The notes under the pieces are model-generated. The model was given only the letters and a program-made list of their open reading frames with translations. It ran no database searches and was not told where the DNA came from. Source: Halomonas faecis (GTDB taxonomy: Bacteria > Pseudomonadota > Gammaproteobacteria > Pseudomonadales > Halomonadaceae). From it: 64,000 nucleotides of DNA. Of the stretch, positions 16,352-25,472 are shown in pieces. Within the stretch, counting starts at the first letter, position 1, and each line of letters begins with the position of its first letter. The translations under genes and the position numbers were made by a program. The stretch spans positions 1 through 64,000 of the forward strand of contig NZ_JAACZO010000010.1 in the NCBI RefSeq assembly GCF_010993975.1, in the 5' to 3' direction.

Positions 16352-17230
16352 ATGCAGCTCAAGTCGTTACGTCTGTTCATGGCAGTCGTCGAGACGGGCA
16401 GTTTCGTGGCCGCTGCCGAGCGCCTGCATACCGTGCAGTCCAACGTCACGGCCCACATCAAGAAGCTGGAGGCAGAACTTGGCGTCCAGCTCATCGACCG
16501 TCAGGGACGGGCTAGGTCGACCTCTGCCGGTCGGGCTCTGGCCAGGCATGCCGAACGCATCCTGACTGCCCACGACGAGGCGGTGACGCTCTTCCGGGGC
16601 GACGAAACGCCCCGCGGCCGGCTGAGGATCGGCGCCATGGAAACCACCATGGCCTTGCGTCTGCCGCCGCTGCTGGCTGATTTTCACGCCCAGCATCCCG
16701 AGGTCGACATCTCACTCCAGGCGGGGCCGACGGCCGATCTGGTGACGGGGCTCGTCGAGGGCGATCTGGACTGTGCCTTCGTCGCCGGCCGCATCGAGCA
16801 TCGGCGCTTTCACCAGCTCAAGGCATTCAGCGAGCGGCTGGTGCTGGTGGCTTCCGAACCGTTGGCGGTCATGCCCGCCCCGGAAACGCTATTGGCTTCC
16901 CCCTTTCTGGCCTTTCGCCAGGGCTGCAGCTATCGGCAGCGCATCGAGCTGCTGCTGGCTTCCCAGGGGGTGTCGGCCACGCGGCTTTTCGAGTTCGGTT
17001 CCCTCGATGCCATTCTCGGGGGCGTGGCTGCCGGCATGGGCTTCGCCATCCTTCCGAGCGCCACGGTCGAGGCCCACCGGCATCGCTTCGACATCCATGC
17101 TCTCGAACTACCGGCGTCCATCGCCGAGGTCGATACCTACTTCGCCGCTCCGCCCCGCGACACCTGGACGCCGGCACTGTCATGCTTCGCCGAGACGCTG
17201 CGCGAAGCCGTGGCCATGCCTGAGCCTTGA
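16352..17230 (+). CDS. LysR family transcriptional regulator
   Basis: A 292-residue LysR protein with the DNA-binding domain MQLKSLRLFMAVVETGSFVAAAERLHTVQSNVTAHIKKLEAELG and the effector domain from residue 88. It is divergent from the MFS-GST operon across about 97 bp, containing tgattaatcgagatggctgttatcatg, where its operator should lie. The gene is convergent with the aldo/keto reductase gene; the 54-bp gap holds a GCCCCGT/ACGGGGC stem that may end both transcripts. Confidence 0.9.
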   Translation: MQLKSLRLFMAVVETGSFVAAAERLHTVQSNVTAHIKKLEAELGVQLIDRQGRARSTSAGRALARHAERILTAHDEAVTLFRGDETPRGRLRIGAMETTMALRLPPLLADFHAQHPEVDISLQAGPTADLVTGLVEGDLDCAFVAGRIEHRRFHQLKAFSERLVLVASEPLAVMPAPETLLASPFLAFRQGCSYRQRIELLLASQGVSATRLFEFGSLDAILGGVAAGMGFAILPSATVEAHRHRFDIHALELPASIAEVDTYFAAPPRDTWTPALSCFAETLREAVAMPEP

Positions 17231-17284
17231 GCCCCGTGGTTGCTTATCTGCCGGCCACAAGGCCGACGGGGCCCGAGCGGTCGC

Positions 17285-18331
17285 CTAGCGCTGCCGGGAT
17301 TCGGCCAACTGCTGGCGGCGGAACGCTCCCTGCCGGTCGAACATCCAGCCGGGGTACTCGGACGGGAGTTCACTGACGCGGTCGAGCTCAGCAAGTTCGT
17401 CAGCGCTGAGCGTGACCTGTGCGGCGGCGATGTTGTCGTCGAGCTGGCCGATGCGTTTGGCCCCGACGATCACACTGGTGACGGCCGGTTGGTGCAGAAG
17501 CCAGGCGAGGGCAATCCGGGCAACGCTGACTCCCTTGGTCTCGGCGATGCTGCGCATCGTGTCGATGCAATCGAAGGCGCGTTCCCTGTCCACCGGCGGG
17601 AAGTCGAAAGTGGCTCGACGATTGCCTTCCTCGGCCTCGGTATCGCGGCCGTATTTGCCGCTCAGCAGGCCACCGGCGAGCGGGCTCCACACCATTAGGC
17701 CCAAGCCTTCGCTCTCCAGCATGGGAACGATTTCGCGCTCGAGGTCGCGACCGGCAAGAGTGTAGTAGGCCTGCAGTGACTGGAAGCGGTTCAGCCCCTT
17801 GCGTTCGGCGATGCCGAGCGCTTTCATGATCTGCCACGCTGCCCAGTTGGAAACGCCGATATAGCGCACGTGACCCTGCTGGACCAGGGTGTCGAGGGCG
17901 CTCAGCGTCTCCTCGATGGGTGTAGCGGGGTCGAAGCCGTGCACCTGGTAGAGATCGATATGGTCGAGCTGCAGACGGCGCAGACTCGCCTTCACGCCCT
18001 CCATGATGTGATAGCGAGACAGCCCCCTGGCATTCACGCCCCGGCCGGTTTCACCGAATACTTTGCTGGCGACGACCACCTCATCGCGTGGTACGCCGAG
18101 ATTCTTCAGGGCCTGACCGGTGATACGCTCCGACAGCCCCTCTGAGTAGACGTCGGCGGTGTCGATGAAGTTGATGCCGGCCTCCCGTGCGCGGGCGATC
18201 AGCCTTTCGGCATCGCTCTGCTGCAGGTTGCCGATCTTGCTCCATAGCTCGCCTTCGCCACCGAAGGTCATGGTGCCCAGGCAGAACTGGGAGACGAACA
18301 GGCCGGTATTGCCGAGTGTGCGATATTGCAT
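17285..18331 (-). CDS. Aldo/keto reductase
   Basis: A 348-residue aldo/keto reductase with the (beta/alpha)8 barrel tetrad visible: Asp57 in FIDTAD, Tyr62 in VYSEG, Lys90 in VASKV, and His131 in YQVHGFD. NADPH-binding residues follow near residue 290 (VIVGAKRIGQLDDNIAA). It reduces aldehydes or ketones. ATG 18331 follows GGAG. It is divergent from the MmyB-type regulator at 18488, a frequent pairing in which the regulator controls a nearby oxidoreductase. Confidence 0.92.
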   Translation of the reverse strand: MQYRTLGNTGLFVSQFCLGTMTFGGEGELWSKIGNLQQSDAERLIARAREAGINFIDTADVYSEGLSERITGQALKNLGVPRDEVVVASKVFGETGRGVNARGLSRYHIMEGVKASLRRLQLDHIDLYQVHGFDPATPIEETLSALDTLVQQGHVRYIGVSNWAAWQIMKALGIAERKGLNRFQSLQAYYTLAGRDLEREIVPMLESEGLGLMVWSPLAGGLLSGKYGRDTEAEEGNRRATFDFPPVDRERAFDCIDTMRSIAETKGVSVARIALAWLLHQPAVTSVIVGAKRIGQLDDNIAAAQVTLSADELAELDRVSELPSEYPGWMFDRQGAFRRQQLAESRQR

Positions 18332-18487
18332 GTGATACTCCGTGTCATGCCGGGTGGTAGAGTGGTCGATACCGCCGGACGCTCCCATGGCGACCGCGGT
18401 GTGCCATGACGACGGTACGTAGATCCTCAGCGGTCAATCAGGAACGCGCTATTCTGGTATTCGCACTTCCCCCCAAGGAAATTCTTC

Positions 18488-19351
18488 GTGCTCAGCAAGA
18501 ACCGTCGCAGAGAAATCGCTACTTTTCTGAGAATCCGGCGGGCTCGTCTGCAGCCTGAGCAGGTCGGCCTGCCGCGCGGGACTCGACGGCGCACCCCCGG
18601 CCTGCGTCGCGAGGAGGTCGCCGAGCTGGCCGGCATCAGCACCGAGTGGTATGCCTGGTTGGAACAGATGCGCGACGTGCATCCCTCGATGGACACCCTG
18701 CAACGCATCGCCTGCGCCTTGAGGCTCGAGCCCGACGAGCAGCAACATCTGCTGACGCTGAGCGGCTATGGGCCGGAAAGCGTTAGTGGTGGGCTGGCGC
18801 GTGAAGCGGTGGTGGGTTCGCAGTTGCAACGGCTGATGGATCAGTTGGTGTGCTGCCCGGCCTGGATCGTGGGGGCGCGTTCGGACATCCTGGCCTGGAA
18901 TCGGGCGGCGACAGTCATTCACGGGGATCTTGCCGCGATGCGGGGCATCGAGCGCAATGGTGTCCACCAACTGTTCCTGAACCCGCGGATGCGTCGCATG
19001 CTCGTGGACTGGGAGGACCATGCCCGGGACTGTGTCGCCAAGCTGCGACTCACTCACGCCAATTATCTCGACGATCCCTGGTTCGATGAGCTCATCGAGC
19101 TGTTGCTATCGCGTAGCCCAGCGTTCACCGAGTGGTGGGAGGAGCACGATGTCCGGTTGCCTCATGATGGCGTCAAGCTCTACGAGCATCCCGTCGTGGG
19201 CCGGTTGTCCTTCGACTACGCCATTCTGCAGGTAGCGGGGAACAACGGCGTCCCGCTGCACTTGATCACCTATGTGCCCACGCAGGATACGCAGACTCAG
19301 GAAAGGATGGACTCCTTGATGCGCCACCCTGAGAGGGAGCTTTCCGCATGA
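18488..19351 (+). CDS. XRE/MmyB-type helix-turn-helix regulator
   Basis: A 287-residue regulator. Residues about 8-80 are an XRE helix-turn-helix with the MmyB family marks (FLRIRRARLQPEQVGL, RRTPGLRREEVAELAGIS, WYAWLEQMRDVHPS). Residues 105-280 are the MmyB ligand-binding domain, a PAS-like fold known to bind fatty acids in related proteins (DILAWNRAA; WWEEHDVR; HPVVGRLSFDY). GTG 18488 follows AAGGAA. The divergent aldo/keto reductase is the probable target. Confidence 0.9.
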   Translation: MLSKNRRREIATFLRIRRARLQPEQVGLPRGTRRRTPGLRREEVAELAGISTEWYAWLEQMRDVHPSMDTLQRIACALRLEPDEQQHLLTLSGYGPESVSGGLAREAVVGSQLQRLMDQLVCCPAWIVGARSDILAWNRAATVIHGDLAAMRGIERNGVHQLFLNPRMRRMLVDWEDHARDCVAKLRLTHANYLDDPWFDELIELLLSRSPAFTEWWEEHDVRLPHDGVKLYEHPVVGRLSFDYAILQVAGNNGVPLHLITYVPTQDTQTQERMDSLMRHPERELSA

Positions 19352-19433
19352 GGAGCCCCTGTCGGGTAGCGGGCCGTGGCGTTCGGCTGGGGTGTTTCGA
19401 CTTTACGTGGGTGTCTTGAAACGAGGACCGCCG

Positions 19434-20651
19434 GTGACCGCTCAGCAACGCTTCACCTTGACTCGCGCCGACGCCCGCCGCCTGCTGGTGCGTTATCACT
19501 TCCGGGCAGCGTCGCTGGCGACCATCGTGCATCGCCTGGGAACCATTCAGTACGACCCGCTGGCGCCGGTCGGTACCAATCCGGATCTGGTCCTGCAGGC
19601 CCGGGTGCCCGGCTACCGCCAGGGCGCATGGCAGGATGCCGCCTATCGTCGGCGGCTGCTGGTCGATGGCTGGGACAAGCAGGCCAGCCTGATCCAGCCC
19701 CAGGAGTGGTGGGCCCAGGCGCCGTTTCATCGCTGGTTCGCCCGGCGCTGGAACCAGCGAGGCGTGGACGTCGATTCGCCGGAAGCCCGCAACCTGGTCG
19801 ACCAGGTTGAGCGCGGCGGCCCCGCCACCAGTCTCGAACTCGGCGATCAGCGGGCCGACCCGGCACTGCGCGGCAGCTGGTACGGGCCCAAGCGCTCGCG
19901 GCACCTGCTCAAGGCGTTGTGGGATAGCGGGCGTTTGATGACCCACCATCGAATCGGCGGTCGCCATGCCTACGATCTGCCCGAGCGCGTGCTGCCACAG
20001 GGTGCCGGTATGCCGGACGCCGCGCAGGACGACGCCCTGCAGCGGCTGGTGGTGCGTCGTGTGCAGGCCGCCGGGCTGCTGCGGCCCACCGCCGATGGCG
20101 CCGTGTGGTCGCTGCCGTGCTCGCGTGCCGAGCGCGACCGCATCGCCGCCCGGGCCATCGCCGCCAGTGAGTTGATCGAACTCGACGTGGAAGGCGTCCG
20201 CCACTGGGCCACGCCGGCAGCCCTCGCGGTGCTGGATGGGGTTCCGGGCATGAGTGGCTCCGAGGAGCCCGAGGTGCGCTTTCTCGCACCGCTGGACCCG
20301 TTGATGTGGGATCGGGGCAGCATCGCCCAGCTGTTCGGCTTCGATTACGTCTGGGAGGTCTACAAGCCCCAGGCCGAGCGTCGCTGGGGGTACTACGTGC
20401 TGCCGGTACTCTGGGGTGAGCGCTTCGTCGCCCGCTTCGACGCCAAGTGCCGGCAGGGCACCTTGACGCTCCTTGCCTGGCACTGGGAGTCGGACATCCA
20501 GCCAGCGAGGCTGCCCGACGGCCTGCCGGAGGCGCTTCGCCAGGCCGCCCGGCATTTCCTCGACTATCTCGGCGCCACGCGCCTCGTCCTTCCCAGGGGG
20601 CTCGGTCGGGAGGCGCGACGCGCCTGGCAGGAGTCGCGGATCAAAACATAG
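19434..20651 (+). CDS. AlkZ/AlkX (YcaQ) family DNA glycosylase
   Basis: A 405-residue HTH_42 family protein built of tandem winged helices. The catalytic motif of this family, QxQ in AlkZ or QxD in AlkX, is seen as Q39-Y40-D41 in LGTIQYDPL, so it belongs to the AlkX-like branch, which unhooks interstrand crosslinks and removes alkylated bases. GSWYGPKRSRHLL and LAPLDPLMWDR are further family marks. GTG 19434 (GAGGA six bases upstream) is preferred to GTG 19392, which has no ribosome site. It stands upstream of the YghU-like GST gene, but an 88-bp gap separates them. Confidence 0.85.
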   Translation: MTAQQRFTLTRADARRLLVRYHFRAASLATIVHRLGTIQYDPLAPVGTNPDLVLQARVPGYRQGAWQDAAYRRRLLVDGWDKQASLIQPQEWWAQAPFHRWFARRWNQRGVDVDSPEARNLVDQVERGGPATSLELGDQRADPALRGSWYGPKRSRHLLKALWDSGRLMTHHRIGGRHAYDLPERVLPQGAGMPDAAQDDALQRLVVRRVQAAGLLRPTADGAVWSLPCSRAERDRIAARAIAASELIELDVEGVRHWATPAALAVLDGVPGMSGSEEPEVRFLAPLDPLMWDRGSIAQLFGFDYVWEVYKPQAERRWGYYVLPVLWGERFVARFDAKCRQGTLTLLAWHWESDIQPARLPDGLPEALRQAARHFLDYLGATRLVLPRGLGREARRAWQESRIKT

Positions 20652-20739
20652 CAGGCTATCCGTTGTCGTGCTATTGGTATGCGTCCGTTCCATCCCCATA
20701 TGGTGGGTACGCCACGTCAACATCCCATCAGGAGCGTTC

Positions 20740-21615
20740 ATGAGCCAAGATACCGCGTACACCCCGCCGAAGGTCTGGACCTGGGAGAAAGCCAGCGGCG
20801 GCACCTTCGCCAGCATCAATCGGCCGGTGGCCGGCCCCACCCATGACAAGGCGCTGCCGGTGGGCGAGCACCCCTTCCAGCTCTACTCCATGGGCACCCC
20901 CAACGGCGTGAAGGTCACCACCCTGTTAGAGGAACTGCTGGCCCTGGGATACCGGGATGCCGAATACGATGCCTGGCTGATCCGCATCGGCGAGGGCGAC
21001 CAGTTCGGCAGCGGCTTCGTCGAGGTCAACCCCAACTCCAAGATCCCGGCGCTGATGGATCACTCCACCACGCCGCCGACCCGGGTGTTCGAGTCGGGTG
21101 CCATCCTGCTCTACCTGGCGGAGCGGTTCGGCGAGTTCCTGCCGAAGGATCACGCCACGCGGACCGAGACCCTGAACTGGCTGTTCTGGCAGATGGGCAG
21201 CGCGCCCTATGTGGGCGGAGGCTTCGGTCACTTCTACGCCTACGCGCCGGAGGCGCTGGAATACCCCATCGATCGTTTCGCCATGGAGGTGAAGCGCCAA
21301 CTCGACGTGCTCGACCGTCGCCTGGCCGAGACGCGCTACCTGGCCGGTGACGACTACACCATTGCCGATATCGCCAATTGGCCCTGGTACGGCCAACTGG
21401 CGCTGGGCCGGCTCTACGACGCCGGGGAGTTCCTACAGGTGCAGGAGTACGCCAACGTGCAGCGCTGGGCTCGCGAGATCGACGCCCGCCCGGCGGTGAA
21501 GCGCGGGCGCATGGTCAATCGCACCTTCGGCGAGCCGGCGATGCAGCTCCACGAGCGCCACGCCGCCAGCGACTTCGAGACGCGGATCGAGGACAAGCTG
21601 GAAACTTCCCAGTGA
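20740..21615 (+). CDS. yghU: Glutathione-dependent disulfide-bond oxidoreductase, YghU-like
   Basis: A 291-residue GST of the Nu class, close to E. coli YghU: TYTPPKVW-like start (AYTPPKVWTWEK), FASINRPVAGPTHDKALPVGEHPFQLYS, TPNGVKVTTLLEELL, NPNSKIPALMDHS, and MGSAPYVGGGFGHFYAYAPE. Nu-class enzymes bind two glutathiones and reduce disulfides and organic peroxides. ATG 20740 follows AGGAG at the right distance; the upstream open frame is not coding. It is a single-gene unit, since the next gene is convergent. Confidence 0.93.
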   Translation: MSQDTAYTPPKVWTWEKASGGTFASINRPVAGPTHDKALPVGEHPFQLYSMGTPNGVKVTTLLEELLALGYRDAEYDAWLIRIGEGDQFGSGFVEVNPNSKIPALMDHSTTPPTRVFESGAILLYLAERFGEFLPKDHATRTETLNWLFWQMGSAPYVGGGFGHFYAYAPEALEYPIDRFAMEVKRQLDVLDRRLAETRYLAGDDYTIADIANWPWYGQLALGRLYDAGEFLQVQEYANVQRWAREIDARPAVKRGRMVNRTFGEPAMQLHERHAASDFETRIEDKLETSQ

Positions 21616-21727
21616 CGAGGGTCATCGAGGGCATTCACAGGGTAGTGCCGCTGTCTCTTTTCTGAGACGCGCGCTCTCTTTTGCCGGCGAGACGAGTGCA
21701 AATGCCTGCACCGGCGTGAGGAGTGAG

Positions 21728-22114
21728 TCAGTCGACGCGGGTGACCAGTACCGGAGCGGTGCCGCGATGGAGCATGCCGAGCTGCCTGGCGGCACGCTTG
21801 GAGAGGTCGATGATTCGCCCCTTCACGAATGGGCCGCGGTCGTTGATCAGCACTTCGACCGCATTGCCGGTATCCGGCCGGGTGACGCGCACCCGGGTGC
21901 CGAAAGGCAGGCTGGGATGGGCGGCCGTCAGCGCCTGCTGGTCGAAGGGCTCGCCGCTGGCAGTGGTACGGCCCTGGAACCGGTCGCTGTAGTAGGATGC
22001 CACGCCACGCTGGGCGTTGGGGCTGGCGTCGTGGGCCTGGACCGTGCCGGCAAGGCCGGTGCTCAACGAAATGGCCAGGCATATGGCCAGGGCGGAACGG
22101 GTCATGGCTCCCAT
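21728..22114 (-). CDS. RlpA-like double-psi beta-barrel protein
   Basis: A 128-residue exported protein: signal peptide 1-27 ([21 protein letters not shown]) and an RlpA double-psi beta-barrel at 37-125 ([63 protein letters not shown]). RlpA proteins are lytic transglycosylases acting on naked glycan strands at the septum. The catalytic His and Asp regions (HPSLPFG, NDRGPF) are kept, but the C-terminal SPOR domain is absent, so septal targeting is not expected. The signal has no lipobox cysteine. GAGGT lies six bases before ATG 22114; ATG 22105 is an alternative. Confidence 0.88.
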   Translation of the reverse strand: MGAMTRSALAICLAISLSTGLAGTVQAHDASPNAQRGVASYYSDRFQGRTTASGEPFDQQALTAAHPSLPFGTRVRVTRPDTGNAVEVLINDRGPFVKGRIIDLSKRAARQLGMLHRGTAPVLVTRVD

Positions 22115-22233
22115 GGTGTTACCTCACGAGGCTCGTGTGGCGCGGGGATCGCGGCCAGCGATGATGAGGTGCCTGGGTGGCGTGTGGATGGTAACCGGTG
22201 CCGTCAGTGGCGGCAAGCGTGTCGAGGCATCGA

Positions 22234-22265
22234 CGAAACGGCCGACACGATGGTCGGCCGTTTCG
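22234..22265 (-). terminator. Perfect hairpin downstream of the 103-aa protein gene
   Basis: CGAAACGGCCGAC (22234-22246) pairs perfectly with GTCGGCCGTTTCG (22253-22265) around ACGATG. It lies 31 bases after the stop of the minus-strand gene at 22297. There is no long U-run, so Rho-independent release is likely but not certain. Confidence 0.6.
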
Positions 22266-22296
22266 GCGTGCGGTGCTTCTTGCAGGGGGGCAGAAC

Positions 22297-22608
22297 TCAG
22301 TGCGTTCTGTCTTCTTCGAACAGTTCTGCCTTGGCATCGCGCATGACGTCTTCGCAGGCGGCCTGGTGGGCGAGCTGAGTGAGCAGGCTCTGGGTCACCT
22401 CGAAGCCCTTGCCGAGGCAGGTGTCCACCTCTTGGCGGCTAACCTGCGGTGTCACGTCACAGTCGATCTTGATCGTTCTTCCGCCGCCGTCCAGTCGGTC
22501 GGCGAACTCACGCAGCCGCCAGGCGATACGCTCCTTCAAGCTGGCTGCTGCCTCCACGCCTTCGTTTACGCTAAACGTGCACCGCCACTCCGGTTTGTAG
22601 ACCTTCAT
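22297..22608 (-). CDS. Hypothetical protein (103 aa)
   Basis: A 103-residue soluble acidic protein starting MKVYKPEWRCTFSVNEGVEAA, with SLKERIAWRLREFADRLDGGGRTIKIDCDVTPQVSRQEVDTCLGKGFEVTQSL spelled over its middle in two helices and a strand. GGGAGG lies six bases before the ATG, and a hairpin follows the stop, so it is probably a true gene with its own transcript. I do not recognise the family. The 212 bases upstream hold no gene. Confidence 0.65.
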   Translation of the reverse strand: MKVYKPEWRCTFSVNEGVEAAASLKERIAWRLREFADRLDGGGRTIKIDCDVTPQVSRQEVDTCLGKGFEVTQSLLTQLAHQAACEDVMRDAKAELFEEDRTH

Positions 22609-22820
22609 GCGAACCTCCCGTGCAGGCTTGGATGGACTGATCGATCGTGCTGAGTACTCCGTAATGCCGATGTGACCGGCCTATCATACCGGTTTCTCAT
22701 ACCGGTTTCAGCAAATGACCGCGGGCACCCTCGCCCTCGGGCGGGGAGAAAAGCGGGCAGGGCATGCCCCTTCCTGCCGAGACCTCGATCCGACGGGCTC
22801 AGACAGGGCGGGTCGCGAGG

Positions 22821-23495
22821 TCAGGCCGGCGTCCGGCGTGGCCAGAATCGCGCCACGCCGGCGAGCAGCACGGCCAGCAGTGGCAGCCAGGCGCCGGGGC
22901 TGTCGAGAAGGTACAGGGTGAGGGCGCTGGCCAGGCACCACAGGGCGGGAATGACCAGCAGGGCCCAGCCCTGCCATGTCGGGCGAATCATGGCTGCCAT
23001 GCCCAGCGTGGCCATGGCCAGCGGGTCCGGAGCCAGACCGATCACTTCGGCACCGGCCAGCCCGCGGCCGAGCGCCGGTGCGGTCAGGGGGTGCAGGAAG
23101 ACGGCATAGGCGACCAGCGCCATCCCCAGCCCGCGGGGCAGGGGCCAGCCGGTGGGCAGCGCCAGCCCGCCCCGCCTCAGGCCGAGACCGAGCAGCAGCA
23201 GCGCTTCCAGCGCGAACAGCGGCACCACGTAGCGAATGCCCCAGCTGATGGGCGCGTAGCGCTGCCACAGGAAGGCCCAGGCGACGAACGCCCAGGCCGC
23301 GGCGAGCAGGACGAGCCCCGCACGAATCCTCACCGGCCGCGGGAAGGCGAGCGCCAGCAGCAGCGCCGCGCCCAGGGCCAGGGCAAGCAGGGGAGTGGGC
23401 CACAGCGCTTCGTTGTGCAGCACGAAGAGGCGTTCGTAGACCCGTGGCGAGAACATCAGGAAGTCCTGAGGCCGATAGCTCAACCACTCGCTCAT
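22821..23495 (-). CDS. DUF6064 family membrane protein
   Basis: A 224-residue membrane protein with about seven hydrophobic segments. It begins MSEWLSYRPQDFLMFSPRVYERLFV, the typical start of DUF6064 proteins, followed by ALWPTPLLALALGAALLLAL. No function is known for the family. The start lies 7 bases after the stop of the Tat-dependent aldo/keto reductase gene, so they form an operon. Confidence 0.8.
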   Translation of the reverse strand: MSEWLSYRPQDFLMFSPRVYERLFVLHNEALWPTPLLALALGAALLLALAFPRPVRIRAGLVLLAAAWAFVAWAFLWQRYAPISWGIRYVVPLFALEALLLLGLGLRRGGLALPTGWPLPRGLGMALVAYAVFLHPLTAPALGRGLAGAEVIGLAPDPLAMATLGMAAMIRPTWQGWALLVIPALWCLASALTLYLLDSPGAWLPLLAVLLAGVARFWPRRTPA

Positions 23496-23502
23496 GGCGC
23501 CC

Positions 23503-24438
23503 TCATAGCGTGGCCACGTAGTCGGCCATGCGCCGGCGCAGAGCGGCATCCGGCAACGGCTCGCGGGCGGCAGCGAGGTTTTCGCGCACGTGGTCGACCC
23601 GGGTGGTAGCGGGAATGGCGCAGGTCACGTCCGGGTGAGAGACGATGAACTTGAGGATGAACTGTGCCCAGTTGCTTGCCCCGGTCTCGGCCACCCAGTC
23701 GGGTAGCGGCTTGTCCTCCAGGCGGCGAATCAGCCGCTTCTGCTGGAAGGGGCGGTTGGCGATCACGCCGATGCCGCGCTCGCGGGCCAGCGGCAGCAGG
23801 CGGCGTTCGGCCTCGCGGTCGACGATGTTGTAGGTGAGCTGCACGAAGTCGATCGGCGCCTCGCGCATGATGCGTTCGATGGCCTCGTGGCGCCGACCGT
23901 GAGAGGTGGTGATGCCCACGTGGCGAACCTCACCGGCCTCGCGCATGGCCAGCAGGGTCTCCAGGTGCGCCTCCCAGGCCACCAGGTTGTGCACCTGCAG
24001 CAGCTCGAAGCGCGGCACCCCCCAGTGGCGCCGCGACGCCTCGATCTGGCCGGGGCCTTCGTCGGGGTTCGAGGTCCACACCTTGTCGGCGGCGTAGACC
24101 GGCTCGACGGCATCGAGCTCGGCGAGGGCGTGGCCGATGGTGGCCTGCGACGAACCGTACATCGGCGAGGAGTCGATGAGTCGTCCGCCTCCCTCGAAGA
24201 AAGCTCGCATGACGGCGGTGCACGCCTCGAGCAGCTGCGGGTCGTTGCCGACGTTGAAGGTGATCCAGCTGCCCAGCCCCACCAGCGGCAGGCGTAGGTT
24301 GCCGGCGGGCAGCTGGCGAGAGGCGATCTCGGCGTGCGCTGCGCGGGTGCCCAGCGGCGGCAGCGCCGAGGCGGCGGCCAGTGCGGCGAGCCCGCCGAGC
24401 AGGCGGCGACGCGTCAAGCGGCGCGGTTCCGGGAGCAT
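23503..24438 (-). CDS. Tat-exported aldo/keto reductase
   Basis: A 311-residue protein with a twin-arginine signal (RLTRRRLLGGLAALAAASALPPLGTRAAHA, residues 6-35) followed by an aldo/keto reductase barrel: LVGLGSWITFNVG, RLIDSSPMYGSSQATIG (Asp-Tyr pair), ADKVWTSN (Lys) and LLQVHNLV (His). The Tat signal places a cofactor-loaded, folded reductase in the periplasm. ATG 24438 is supported by GGAGAG. It is upstream of, and coupled to, the DUF6064 gene. The upstream argP gene runs in the same direction. Confidence 0.88.
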   Translation of the reverse strand: MLPEPRRLTRRRLLGGLAALAAASALPPLGTRAAHAEIASRQLPAGNLRLPLVGLGSWITFNVGNDPQLLEACTAVMRAFFEGGGRLIDSSPMYGSSQATIGHALAELDAVEPVYAADKVWTSNPDEGPGQIEASRRHWGVPRFELLQVHNLVAWEAHLETLLAMREAGEVRHVGITTSHGRRHEAIERIMREAPIDFVQLTYNIVDREAERRLLPLARERGIGVIANRPFQQKRLIRRLEDKPLPDWVAETGASNWAQFILKFIVSHPDVTCAIPATTRVDHVRENLAAAREPLPDAALRRRMADYVATL

Positions 24439-24485
24439 GGAACTCTCCGATACGGGAACTGTGGGCAGTGTAGACGCTACCGGCA

Positions 24486-25355
24486 TCAGCTCAGTTCCAC
24501 CGCCTCCAATTGTGTCGTGAGCCCGGCCAGCAGGCTGCCGCTGTGACGCCAGAAGTGCCAGTAGAGCGGTACCTCGAGAACCTCTCCCGGGACGACGCTG
24601 GCCAGCTCTCCCGTTGCGAGCCGCTCTTCCACCTGCATGCGGGGAATCATGCCGTAGCCCAGCCCGGCGCGGGCCAGGCGCAAGAAGCCTTCCGAGGAGG
24701 GGCACAGGTGGTAGGGAAAGGGGCCGTGGTAGCCGCAGCGGGCCAGGAAACGGTGCTGCAACTGGTCATTGGGACCGTAGATGATCGCCGGTGCGTGGCG
24801 GAACGCCGCTTCGCCCGGGCCATCAGGGAAGTGACGGTCGATGTAGTCCGGCGTGGCCAGTGGCAGGTAGGTCATCCGCCCCAGGGGGATGCAGCGGGCC
24901 CCGGCAATCGGCTGGGGGTTGGCGCACAGGCAGGCTGCGACGTCGCCGTCGCGCAGTCGCTTGAGGCCCACGTCCTGATCCTCGATCACCAGATCGAGGA
25001 GCGCCCCGGCCTGGCGGCAGTAGTCGCCGATGGTGGCTGCCCACCAGGTGACGAGGCTGTCGGCGTTGAGCGCGATGCGCAGCCGAGGCGACGCGGTTTC
25101 CAGCGTGGGCAGGGCGGTAGACAGATCGCGCTCGAGCAGCCGTACCTGCTGCAGGTGGTTGAGCAGGCGCTGGCCCGCCGGCGTCGGAGCCAGGGTCGGG
25201 TGACGAACCAACACAGGCTGGCCGAGGCGAATCTCCAGCGCCCTGATGCGCTGGGATACGGCCGATTGCGACAGGCTCAGGGCTTCTCCGGCACGCTCGA
25301 AGCCGCCGCACTCCATGACCGTGGCCAGTGCTTCCAGGAGCTTGTAGTCGAGCAT
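24486..25355 (-). CDS. argP: LysR family regulator ArgP
   Basis: A 289-residue LysR protein of the ArgP/IciA/LysG type: DYKLLEALATVMECGGFERAGEALSLSQSAVSQRIRALE, then RLRIALNADSLVTWW, characteristic of ArgP. In E. coli it activates argO with arginine and is blocked by lysine. It is divergent from the ArgO-like exporter gene at 25473 across 117 bp, exactly the argP-argO arrangement, which makes the assignment strong. Confidence 0.92.
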   Translation of the reverse strand: MLDYKLLEALATVMECGGFERAGEALSLSQSAVSQRIRALEIRLGQPVLVRHPTLAPTPAGQRLLNHLQQVRLLERDLSTALPTLETASPRLRIALNADSLVTWWAATIGDYCRQAGALLDLVIEDQDVGLKRLRDGDVAACLCANPQPIAGARCIPLGRMTYLPLATPDYIDRHFPDGPGEAAFRHAPAIIYGPNDQLQHRFLARCGYHGPFPYHLCPSSEGFLRLARAGLGYGMIPRMQVEERLATGELASVVPGEVLEVPLYWHFWRHSGSLLAGLTTQLEAVELS

Positions 25356-25472
25356 AAGTAAAACTGATGCAGCATTAGGAGAATGATTTTTCAGTATATC
25401 GGCTTCGCGCTAGGCTGGCTTCCTTCGTTCGCACCCGGCGGTGATTCACCCCGGCAATCGGGAGTCAGGCGC

